NCBI GenBank assembly: GCA_014804355.1
Contig: JAAUZY010000059.1
Location: forward strand, 1 to 64,000
DNA: 64,000 nt
Direction of reading: 5' to 3'
Source: Lachnospiraceae bacterium
Lineage (GTDB): Bacteria; Bacillota; Clostridia; Lachnospirales; Lachnospiraceae
This document shows positions 20,768 through 28,935 of the stretch, piece by piece; the first letter of the stretch is position 1, and each line of letters opens with the position of its first letter. The notes beneath the pieces are model-generated. The model worked only from the letters and a program-made list of their open reading frames with translations, was not told the DNA's origin and searched no databases. The translations under genes and the position numbers were made by a program.

Positions 20768-21877
20768 TTGCGTAAGATTAAAGTGTTGACAAAATTAATA
20801 AAGATTGGTATTGCAATGCTGCTGCTTTTTGAATCCTCGGTAGTTGTGTTGGCAAACGAAGAGTCTGCCGAGGCCGACCGTCAGCTTCTTGCGGATTATG
20901 AGGACTATCAGAAGCGGTTACAGGCAGTTGAGAGACGGCAGGAGATTGATGAGTATGGCTTCCGGGTGATTGAGGATCAGATCTTTCCGATTGAGACACA
21001 GTGCTTCGGCAATGTCTATCTGGTGCCTGCCATGGAGGCGAAATATCATCGTCTGGCTCTTTTCCTGACAGCGGAGGACGGCACCGTAGTATATAGAACG
21101 GATCAGCTCGCCGCCAACAGTTGGAATATCGGCAGTCTGCAACAGCCGATCCGCGCCATTTCCGCGGTCTCTTTTCAGGATCTGAACCGGGACGGCAGAA
21201 TAGATATCATACTGATTGCCGACTGCAGAAATAAAACAGGTACATATGCAGTCAAGGATTATAAAGTAGGAGATGTGTTATTCCAGAGTGACGAAGGATT
21301 CTATCGTGATTATCGCATTTCGGATAAAATCAACCGGTATGGAATGAACAAGAGCGCAGAGAGCATTATCGCCCATGTTCGGGATGGTTATTCGACAGAG
21401 TTTCTCTATACGGCATCGACCAAGGCGGAGCTTCTTAAGAACGGCTTCGTGATCACAGCCGAGCAGGATTATTCCAGACAGTTTGAGAAGCTTGGATATC
21501 TTGAAGTCATGCCGGGGAGTTACACGATGGCGGAATTTGCCACTTTTATGATCTATCTGGTGAACGAACAGGGGGAGATCGTGTGGAGCTTTCAGCCGAT
21601 GGGAGATTTCGATAACCTGTATGCACTCAAGGGGATCAGCTGCAGGGACATTGACGGGGACGGCATGAAAGACATTCTGGTGCTGGCGCGTTACAGTAAT
21701 GCAGGAAATCAGAATGAAGTGGTTGTCCGGCCCGACTATGCAATTTATTATCAGCGCACCGGCGGGTTTGAGACGGATACGGAAGTGAAAAAGAAGGTTC
21801 GCTGCAGCGATGAAGACACGGTGGCGGAGCTTGTGGAGAAGGCGAGAGCCTATTGGGGGTGGAGTCCGGAGACATGA
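20768..21877 (+). CDS. Secreted/membrane-anchored FG-GAP/VCBS-like repeat protein
   Basis: N-terminal hydrophobic segment; DLNRDGRIDIILIAD and DIDGDGMKDILVLA calcium-binding-like repeats. Confidence 0.6.
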   Translation: MRKIKVLTKLIKIGIAMLLLFESSVVVLANEESAEADRQLLADYEDYQKRLQAVERRQEIDEYGFRVIEDQIFPIETQCFGNVYLVPAMEAKYHRLALFLTAEDGTVVYRTDQLAANSWNIGSLQQPIRAISAVSFQDLNRDGRIDIILIADCRNKTGTYAVKDYKVGDVLFQSDEGFYRDYRISDKINRYGMNKSAESIIAHVRDGYSTEFLYTASTKAELLKNGFVITAEQDYSRQFEKLGYLEVMPGSYTMAEFATFMIYLVNEQGEIVWSFQPMGDFDNLYALKGISCRDIDGDGMKDILVLARYSNAGNQNEVVVRPDYAIYYQRTGGFETDTEVKKKVRCSDEDTVAELVEKARAYWGWSPET

Positions 21878-22527
21878 TAAAGATACTTATTGTGGATGAT
21901 GAAAAACCGATTCGTGACCTGATCGACATGAATCTGTCGGCGGCAGGATATTACTGTGTCGCCGCAGAGGACGGGCTGGCGGCCATCGATGCGGTTGAGA
22001 AGGATACGTTTGACCTCGTGCTTTTAGACATTATGCTGCCCGGAGCGGACGGTTATGATGTGATGGAATATATCAGACCCTATAAGGTGCCGGTTATTTT
22101 TATTTCGGCAAAGCATGAGGTGAAAGACCGGGTTAAGGGGCTTAAGTTGGGAGCAGACGATTATCTGATCAAGCCCTTTGATGTGACGGAGCTTCTGGCC
22201 CGGGTGGAAGCGGTGCTGCGCCGATATAATAAGTCGGATAAGAAACTGACCATAGGCGGGATCGAGATCGATATTGAGGCGCGTCGGGTGACGCGGGACG
22301 GCAATCCGGTGCCGCTTACCAGCAAGGAATTCGATCTGCTGATGCTCTTTGCGGAGAACAGAAATGTGGCGTTGTTCCGTGAGAATCTCTATGAACGGGT
22401 CTGGCATGACGAGTACTACGCCAACAGCAGGACGCTGGACATCCATGTGCAGCGCCTGAGAAGGAAACTGGGATGGGAAAGAAATCTCGTGGCGGTTTAT
22501 AAGATTGGGTATCGTTTGGAGATATAG
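21874..22527 (+). CDS. OmpR/PhoB-family response regulator
   Basis: ILIVDDEKPIRDLI...LVLLDIMLPGADGYDV...ISAK...winged-helix C-terminus; ATGA overlap with upstream gene. Confidence 0.93.
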   Translation: MIKILIVDDEKPIRDLIDMNLSAAGYYCVAAEDGLAAIDAVEKDTFDLVLLDIMLPGADGYDVMEYIRPYKVPVIFISAKHEVKDRVKGLKLGADDYLIKPFDVTELLARVEAVLRRYNKSDKKLTIGGIEIDIEARRVTRDGNPVPLTSKEFDLLMLFAENRNVALFRENLYERVWHDEYYANSRTLDIHVQRLRRKLGWERNLVAVYKIGYRLEI

Positions 22528-22536
22528 GAGTATAAC

Positions 22537-23964
22537 ATGAAGTTTTCTCAGAAGCTTTTGTTGTGGACTACGATTATCATAGCCCTTACGCTTGGTTTCA
22601 GCGGTTTTTATTTTGTCAATTATGTGTTCGAGACGTCTCTGGAAAGGGAGGTCGGACTGGCGCTGGATGAAAATAATATATTGCGGTTCGCATTTGAGAC
22701 GGCAGCATTAAATGTGCCTGTCAAATACGATCTGCTGCAGGACAGCTCGGTGGAACAGATCGCTTCTAATCTGGAGACAAGCGGGCAGGGAACAGGGCGG
22801 CTTCTGCGGATCTGTGACGAGGAGAAGAATGTGCTCTATGCCGGTGACGGATTTGAAGCGGATGATGAGTTGCTGAACGCGGCGGCGGAGAACTATTATT
22901 CTTATCGTGTGGTTCCTTTGGGGGAACGGTATTATATCCAGACGCAGAGCGGCATTAATGCGCTTGGCAGATCGTTGTATTTAGAAACGCTGCGGGATGT
23001 GACGCAGGTGTTTGAAGAGCGGGAGATGGGATTTACGGTCTACAGAAGGCTGACGATCCTTATGCTGCTGTTCGGTATCGTGATTATGTATTTTATTGCC
23101 TCACGCCTGACGAAACCGATCAGGCTTCTGGTGCGCGCCACGAAGGAGATGGCAGCAGGCGATTACGGTTACCGTGCCAGAAAGGTCAGTAATGATGAAC
23201 TGGGCGAGCTGACGCAGGACTTCAATCACATGTCGGAGGTTTTAGAGGAGACGATCGGACAGTTGGAGGAGGAAGTACAGGCGAGGGAAGATTTCGTCGG
23301 CGCTTTTGCACATGAGCTTAAGACACCGCTTACGTCCATTATCGGTTATGCGGACATGCTTCGTTCCCGCAAGCTGGACGAGGAGAAGAGTCTGCTGTCG
23401 GCGAATTATATTTATACGGAAGGCAAAAGATTAGAGACGATGTCTCTCAGGCTGCTTGATATTATTGTGACGAAGAAAGAGGGCGCTAAGATCAGAGCGG
23501 TATCTGCGGAGCCCCTGTTTGAGTATCTGCGCAGCATGTTTCTTCCGAATAAAAGTATGGAGTTTGTTTTTTCTTATAAACCGGCTGTTGTGATGGCGGA
23601 TGTCAGTCTGATCCAGACCGTATTGGTGAATCTTCTGGATAATGCATGTAAAGCCTCGGAAGAAGGGGGACGGATCGAGATCAGCGGGCACAAAGAGCAG
23701 GACGGATACCGTTTTACCGTCAAAGATTATGGCATAGGCATTCCGGTGGACGAAGTGTCTAAGATCACGCAGGCGTTCTATATGGTGGATAAATCCAGAT
23801 CGCGCAGCAGGAATGGCGCGGGATTGGGGCTGGCGCTCAGCACGGAAATATTGACGCTGCACGACAGCCGGCTGGAGATTGACAGCAAGGTCGGAGAAGG
23901 AACCACCGTCGGCTTCCTTCTGCAAGCGGAGGAGGAGGCAGAGCATGAAGAAATACATTCTTAA
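22537..23964 (+). CDS. Sensor histidine kinase
   Basis: TM segments, HAMP, FVGAFAHELKTPLTSIIGYADMLRS, N/G boxes LLDNACKASE, GAGLGLALS. Confidence 0.93.
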   Translation: MKFSQKLLLWTTIIIALTLGFSGFYFVNYVFETSLEREVGLALDENNILRFAFETAALNVPVKYDLLQDSSVEQIASNLETSGQGTGRLLRICDEEKNVLYAGDGFEADDELLNAAAENYYSYRVVPLGERYYIQTQSGINALGRSLYLETLRDVTQVFEEREMGFTVYRRLTILMLLFGIVIMYFIASRLTKPIRLLVRATKEMAAGDYGYRARKVSNDELGELTQDFNHMSEVLEETIGQLEEEVQAREDFVGAFAHELKTPLTSIIGYADMLRSRKLDEEKSLLSANYIYTEGKRLETMSLRLLDIIVTKKEGAKIRAVSAEPLFEYLRSMFLPNKSMEFVFSYKPAVVMADVSLIQTVLVNLLDNACKASEEGGRIEISGHKEQDGYRFTVKDYGIGIPVDEVSKITQAFYMVDKSRSRSRNGAGLGLALSTEILTLHDSRLEIDSKVGEGTTVGFLLQAEEEAEHEEIHS

Positions 23965-24769
23965 TCTGGCGCTCCTTGCGCTGACTTGCGCGGTTGTCGT
24001 TTTGTCCATATGGGGACCGGAAGCGATCGCGCAATATAAAGACAGAGGAATATTGAACCAGATCAGGACGCAGGAGGAAGAGACGGGAGGAGAGGGCTAT
24101 CGTTATCAGCTTAGCAGTAATGAGAAACTCTTTATTCTGTCACAGTGTCTCAATTCCCAGAGTGCGGCGGGAACGGAATTAAGTTCGCAGACGAGAGAGC
24201 CGGATGACGCTTATCAGGATCTGACTGGCACATACGCTTTTGTGGTCAATCACAACGGACCGTCAGGGCGTGAGATCACGGACGAGCAAATATATCAGAC
24301 AGCCAATGATGGGATCGCCGCGCTGAAGGAACTGGGTATCCTGCCGGATGATATCCGGGAGGTACAGCCCGCTTCCTATCAGGCAACGCTGTACTCCGCC
24401 ATCGATGTGCCGGAGCCGAGAAACAATGTGGCGGTCTGGAAGCTGAATCTTCTGGGCAGTTTACAAAATGCCAATAAAGAGAACCGTCTGCTCGATGCCT
24501 ATATCGATGCGGATGACGGCAGAATCTATGAATTTTATGTGCGGTCGCGGCTTAAGTGGGAGGAGATCGATCCGGATGCGCTGGTGGCGGCATGGGCTTC
24601 CTATATGGGGCTTACCGCGCCGGAAGTGTATGAGAGTGACAACCCGCTTTTAGAGACCACACCGTATTATAAGAAGTATGTTTTTTCAGGTGCGGGCGAT
24701 GACAGAACCGTCGTCACGGTAGGATTCTATGACGGTATCAACGAACTTTTCCTGAAAATATCCAAATGA
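23945..24769 (+). CDS. Membrane-anchored hypothetical protein, putative two-component accessory
   Basis: MKKYILNLALLALTCAVVVLSIW; overlaps the 3' end of the kinase gene. Confidence 0.6.
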   Translation: MKKYILNLALLALTCAVVVLSIWGPEAIAQYKDRGILNQIRTQEEETGGEGYRYQLSSNEKLFILSQCLNSQSAAGTELSSQTREPDDAYQDLTGTYAFVVNHNGPSGREITDEQIYQTANDGIAALKELGILPDDIREVQPASYQATLYSAIDVPEPRNNVAVWKLNLLGSLQNANKENRLLDAYIDADDGRIYEFYVRSRLKWEEIDPDALVAAWASYMGLTAPEVYESDNPLLETTPYYKKYVFSGAGDDRTVVTVGFYDGINELFLKISK

Positions 24770-24846
24770 TGCAAAAAGTTTGCAAAAATGATGTAACTAT
24801 GTTGCAAAAATGATGAAATTTTGATGCACCTTTCCTGTAATCTGTA
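24770..24846 (+). promoter_or_regulatory. 11-bp periodic direct-repeat array, candidate response-regulator operator
   Basis: TGCAAAAAGTT|TGCAAAAATGA|TGTAACTATGT|TGCAAAAATGA|TGAAATTTTGA|TGCACCTTTCC|TGTAATCTGTA. Confidence 0.6.
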
Positions 24847-24892
24847 TTCATAAGCCGATGGGCAGATCACACAGGAGAGGAGCATCATTTGT

Positions 24893-25732
24893 ATGTACGG
24901 AAGAACAAGGCGCTATTACAGGAGACAAAGGAGAAGAGAGGAGATCAGAGGGTATCTGCGGACGTTTGTGTGGGTGCTGACGGTGATCTGTATTCTGGTA
25001 GTTGCCGTGGCGATGGCAGTACAGACGAACACGTCGAAGGTAGTCGCAGCGGAGATACAGGAAGTTCCGATATCGACGGACGAGGCGAAGATGCTCGATG
25101 TAGCGAGTGTGATGACTAAAGGTTCCGGACGTGCGGCTCTTACGGCAGTAGAGAATGCCAAAGCAGAAGTGAACCGGGTGATCGTAATCGATCCCGGACA
25201 CGGCGGCATGGACGGGGGATGCGGCTTTGCCGGGGTATTGGAGAAGGATATTAACAGAGAAATTGCCGATAAGGTAGCGGATAAATTGCAGGCCAGAGGA
25301 TATCGGGTGGTACTGGCCAGAAAAGCGGATGAACTGACGGATAAGGCGGATCGGATCGAGGAGGCTAACAGACTGAATGCCAGACTCTATGTGAGCATAC
25401 ACCAGAACTCTTACAAAGATAACAGCGTGTCGGGGATCGAGACATGGTATGATGAAAGTGATGAGACAGGAGCCGCGAAAAGACTGGCGACGCTCATACA
25501 GCAGGAGGCTGTTAAGGCATCCGGGGCCGTGGACAGAGGGCTGGCATCCGATCCGGAAATGTGTGTGACAAGTAAAAGTGCGATGCCTTCCTGTCTGATC
25601 GAGACCGGGTTTCTCTCCAACGAAGCGGAGCGGAAGAAATTGGAGACGAACGAATATCAGGATCAGCTTGCCGAGGGAATTGCGAACGCTATTGATCTCT
25701 ATCTGCACCCTGTGACCATTTATCTGGCCTGA
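24893..25732 (+). CDS. N-acetylmuramoyl-L-alanine amidase (Amidase_3, CwlD-like)
   Basis: VIVIDPGHGGMDGG...DINREIADKV...YVSIHQNS...LIETGFLSN; N-terminal TM. Confidence 0.9.
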   Translation: MYGRTRRYYRRQRRREEIRGYLRTFVWVLTVICILVVAVAMAVQTNTSKVVAAEIQEVPISTDEAKMLDVASVMTKGSGRAALTAVENAKAEVNRVIVIDPGHGGMDGGCGFAGVLEKDINREIADKVADKLQARGYRVVLARKADELTDKADRIEEANRLNARLYVSIHQNSYKDNSVSGIETWYDESDETGAAKRLATLIQQEAVKASGAVDRGLASDPEMCVTSKSAMPSCLIETGFLSNEAERKKLETNEYQDQLAEGIANAIDLYLHPVTIYLA

Positions 25733-25845
25733 GTCCTAAGTACTAAGTTCGAACGATAGATTTGCACTTGCAATCCGAACCTGCGTATGATACAGTAGGT
25801 ACAATACATTTTGCACTGCAAACTTGGAGAGTATTGACTCTCGGG

Positions 25846-25968
25846 ATGATACAGTACAAACTGAGCAGGCCGGAGCATTAGCTTGGGAGCCGGGTCGTTT
25901 CGGGCGACAGCGGATTATGACATCTGCGGGACAGTAGTTACGATTACTGTGTACGCAGGTGTTTTTTT
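25846..25968 (+). promoter_or_regulatory. NiCo (czcD) riboswitch with intrinsic terminator
   Basis: ACAAACTGAGCAGGC...GCCGGG...GGCGACAGCGG...CTGCGGGACAGT conserved elements; terminator ACATCTGCG/CGCAGGTGT + T7; directly upstream of a CDF transporter. Confidence 0.85.
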
Positions 25969-26004
25969 GTGAAACAGTAAGTGGCATAGGAGATTGGGAG
26001 TAGT

Positions 26005-26886
26005 ATGGATGATATAAGAGATTATGAGAAAGTGGCGATGAAAGTATCCAAGGTCAGTATCGCGGCAAACTTCGTGCTCACAGTATTAAAGCTACTGGCG
26101 GGGGTGATCGCTCATTCGAGCGCGATGATCTCCGATGCGATCCATTCGGCCTCAGATGTTTTCAGTACGGTCGTTGTCATTGTGGGAATCAGGATTTCCA
26201 GTAAGGCGTCGGATAAGGACCATCCTTACGGGCATGAGCGGATGGAGTGTGTTGCGGCGATTGTTCTTGCCACGATTCTGGCAGCTACCGGACTCGGAAT
26301 CGGATATTCCGCGGTAGGCAAGATTACAGGGGGAGACTACACAAAGCTGGCCGTACCGGGCGTGTTGGCGCTTACAGCAGCGCTTCTGTCCATCATTGTC
26401 AAGGAAGGCATGTATCACTATACAAGAATCTATGCGAAGCGGATCGATTCCGGCGCGCTTATGGCGGATGCATGGCACCATCGGTCTGACGCGTTGTCTT
26501 CGGTAGGCGCGCTGATCGGTATCGCGGGTGCCAGAATGGGATTCCCGATCTTAGATCCGGTGGCCAGTGTGGTGATCTGTTTCTTTATCGAGAAGGCGGC
26601 TTACGAGATCTTCATGGACGCGGTAGATAAGATGGTCGATAAGGCTTGTGACGACGAAGTAGAGACGGCGCTGAGAGAATGCGCACTCGCTCAGTCTGGC
26701 GTGTTGGGCGTGGATCTGTTGCAGACACGTGTTTTCGGCAATAAAATCTATGTCGATATCGAGATCAGAGTGAACGGAGAGATGAAACTTAGGGAGGCAC
26801 ATGGCATTGCGGAACGGGTTCACGATGCCATTGAGCAGAACTTTCCGAAGGTGAAGCATATTATGGTGCATGAGAATCCGGCATAA
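26005..26886 (+). CDS. Cation diffusion facilitator family transporter
   Basis: SSAMISDAIHSASDVFSTVVV...DKDHPYGHERME...ADAWHHRSDALSS. Confidence 0.92.
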   Translation: MDDIRDYEKVAMKVSKVSIAANFVLTVLKLLAGVIAHSSAMISDAIHSASDVFSTVVVIVGIRISSKASDKDHPYGHERMECVAAIVLATILAATGLGIGYSAVGKITGGDYTKLAVPGVLALTAALLSIIVKEGMYHYTRIYAKRIDSGALMADAWHHRSDALSSVGALIGIAGARMGFPILDPVASVVICFFIEKAAYEIFMDAVDKMVDKACDDEVETALRECALAQSGVLGVDLLQTRVFGNKIYVDIEIRVNGEMKLREAHGIAERVHDAIEQNFPKVKHIMVHENPA

Positions 26887-27056
26887 TTAGCTAAGACGAA
26901 TCATGCCTTAGCACTTGTCAATCCATATTTTTACAGATATAATAAAGCACAGGAGAAAATTAAGTAAGAACTGATATAAGAGGCGGATACAGAAATGTCA
27001 GCGGGATTGGTGCGGCGCTGTGCTGTATGGACGCTTCGGAATGGTGGTAGGGAGAG

Positions 27057-28769
27057 ATGAGAGTAAACAAAAGAAACAAGAACTGTAAATGCAGTAGTAT
27101 GACAGCCGTGAGAGCGCGGGGAAGCGCTGGAAGCAGGAAAGCGACCGTGCTTACGGCGTTAATTGCCTTAGTATTGATAATAGGCAGTCTGTGCTTGGTG
27201 GAGGAGAACACTCTTTATGCGGAGGCTTCGGGGCGTCCCGTTGCGATTCAGTCCTGTACGATCGCGGGATCGGACGTGGTATGTCAGCTCAGTGCGGGAA
27301 GCGTTCCGTCCGGTGATGACGGTAAATACTATATCTATGCGGATGAGGTATATCAGGACGGTCCTACCGGTAAGGTGGTGGCGACGGTTGACGCGGGCGC
27401 TTCTGTTACAGCAGCCTTTCCGTTAAGTTATAATACGGGCGAGTCCAATCTGAGCCGCAAATTCCTGGTTGCGGTAAAGCGGGGCGGACAGATGGTGCAG
27501 GTCAGCGATGAGCACTATATCACGAATCCGGAAGCGATTGCGGCACATACTTCGCCGCGTAATGACAGGGGGATCAAGGGAATTCTCCCGGATCTTGCCA
27601 AATCTTCTAAAGAAGAATTACAGGATCTCGGTATTCAGCAGATCGTGTATAATATGTATGTGGATGATATCTGCGTGGATGCTTCCGTGCCGGGAGGGAT
27701 TCCTTTCGATTATAATGGACAGACGTGGTATTTCAATAATGGCATGGTGTCGCACTTTGACTCCATGATCAAGAGCTTTAACAGTTATGGTATACAGGTT
27801 ACCATGGTGCTTCTTAACGGCGGCAGAAGTCCTTACACGCAGGATCTTGTGCATCCTACGGCGGTAGGCGGCGATTGTCCGGGGTATGCGCTGAATGTGG
27901 CGGATAACGCAGGGGTCAGTCACTTAAAGGCGGTCAGTGCTTTTCTGGGACAACGTTATTCGGGACAGACAGGCTGCGGGCAGGTGGATAACTGGATTCT
28001 CGGCAATGAGGTGAATGCGCGTACATCATGGTGGTACAGCAGTTCCACGTCGTTGGATTTTAATGTCAATATCTATGCAAAGGCATTCCGTATCTTCTAT
28101 AACGAGTTAAAGAGCCAGAATGCCAATGTAAGAGTATATAACTCCATTGATCAGGAGTGGGGGCGGAAGTCCAATCCGGGCAGTTTCCTTGCAAAGGATT
28201 ATCTGGATCAGTTTAATTACTATATGAACCGGGAGGGGAATATTGACTGGAGCCTTTCCTATCATCCGTATAATTCACCGCTGTATGATCCTTATGCATG
28301 GAACGGACCGGCAGTATGGGTGAAGCAGAATCTTTCCACCCCATATATAACGATGCAGAATGTGGATATTTTGATCAACTATATGCATCAGCCGCAGTTC
28401 TTAAATCCGAGCGGTCAGGTCAGGAGCATTTCTCTGGCGGAGATTGGATTTACGTCAAGTTTCGGGAATGAGAAGCAGGAAGCATCGGTGGCTTACGGCT
28501 ACTTGAAAGCGGCCTCTCTTCCTGATGTGGATGCTTTCATGCTGTTCAGGCAGACTGATGACGCCCATGAGATGGAGAGTCATCTGGCGCTGGGCTTATA
28601 CGATTTGAACGGTAACAAGAAACCAGCCTACAATATATATAAGAATCTCGGAACTGCCAATGAGGGTGTGGCGAAGGCTAGGGCCTCGGAGATCATCGGT
28701 ATGGATATCGATCAGATGATCAGCCAGAACATCGTGTGGACGAGAGGCGGTAACGGGGTCGTTCAGTAG
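27057..28769 (+). CDS. Secreted DUF5722-like putative glycosidase-fold protein
   Basis: Signal-like N-terminus; NWILGNEVNARTSWWY and SLAEIGFTSS resemble (beta/alpha)8 glycosidase catalytic strands. Confidence 0.55.
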   Translation: MRVNKRNKNCKCSSMTAVRARGSAGSRKATVLTALIALVLIIGSLCLVEENTLYAEASGRPVAIQSCTIAGSDVVCQLSAGSVPSGDDGKYYIYADEVYQDGPTGKVVATVDAGASVTAAFPLSYNTGESNLSRKFLVAVKRGGQMVQVSDEHYITNPEAIAAHTSPRNDRGIKGILPDLAKSSKEELQDLGIQQIVYNMYVDDICVDASVPGGIPFDYNGQTWYFNNGMVSHFDSMIKSFNSYGIQVTMVLLNGGRSPYTQDLVHPTAVGGDCPGYALNVADNAGVSHLKAVSAFLGQRYSGQTGCGQVDNWILGNEVNARTSWWYSSSTSLDFNVNIYAKAFRIFYNELKSQNANVRVYNSIDQEWGRKSNPGSFLAKDYLDQFNYYMNREGNIDWSLSYHPYNSPLYDPYAWNGPAVWVKQNLSTPYITMQNVDILINYMHQPQFLNPSGQVRSISLAEIGFTSSFGNEKQEASVAYGYLKAASLPDVDAFMLFRQTDDAHEMESHLALGLYDLNGNKKPAYNIYKNLGTANEGVAKARASEIIGMDIDQMISQNIVWTRGGNGVVQ

Positions 28770-28799
28770 GAAGAGATAAAATAATATTTTGGTTTAGCG

Positions 28800-28838
28800 G
28801 TGCCGCTAAGATTGCGAAGTGTGTGATCTTAGCGGCAC
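28800..28838. terminator. Strong intergenic hairpin, possible terminator
   Basis: GTGCCGCTAAGAT / ATCTTAGCGGCAC perfect 13-bp stem; no clear T-run. Confidence 0.4.
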
Positions 28839-28935
28839 TATATTATGTCTGGGAGAATATCGGAAATAAAAAAGTGTAACTGATAGCCGGATTTCTCATA
28901 TTTTATAACATATTGGTTTATCGAATAATATAGGT

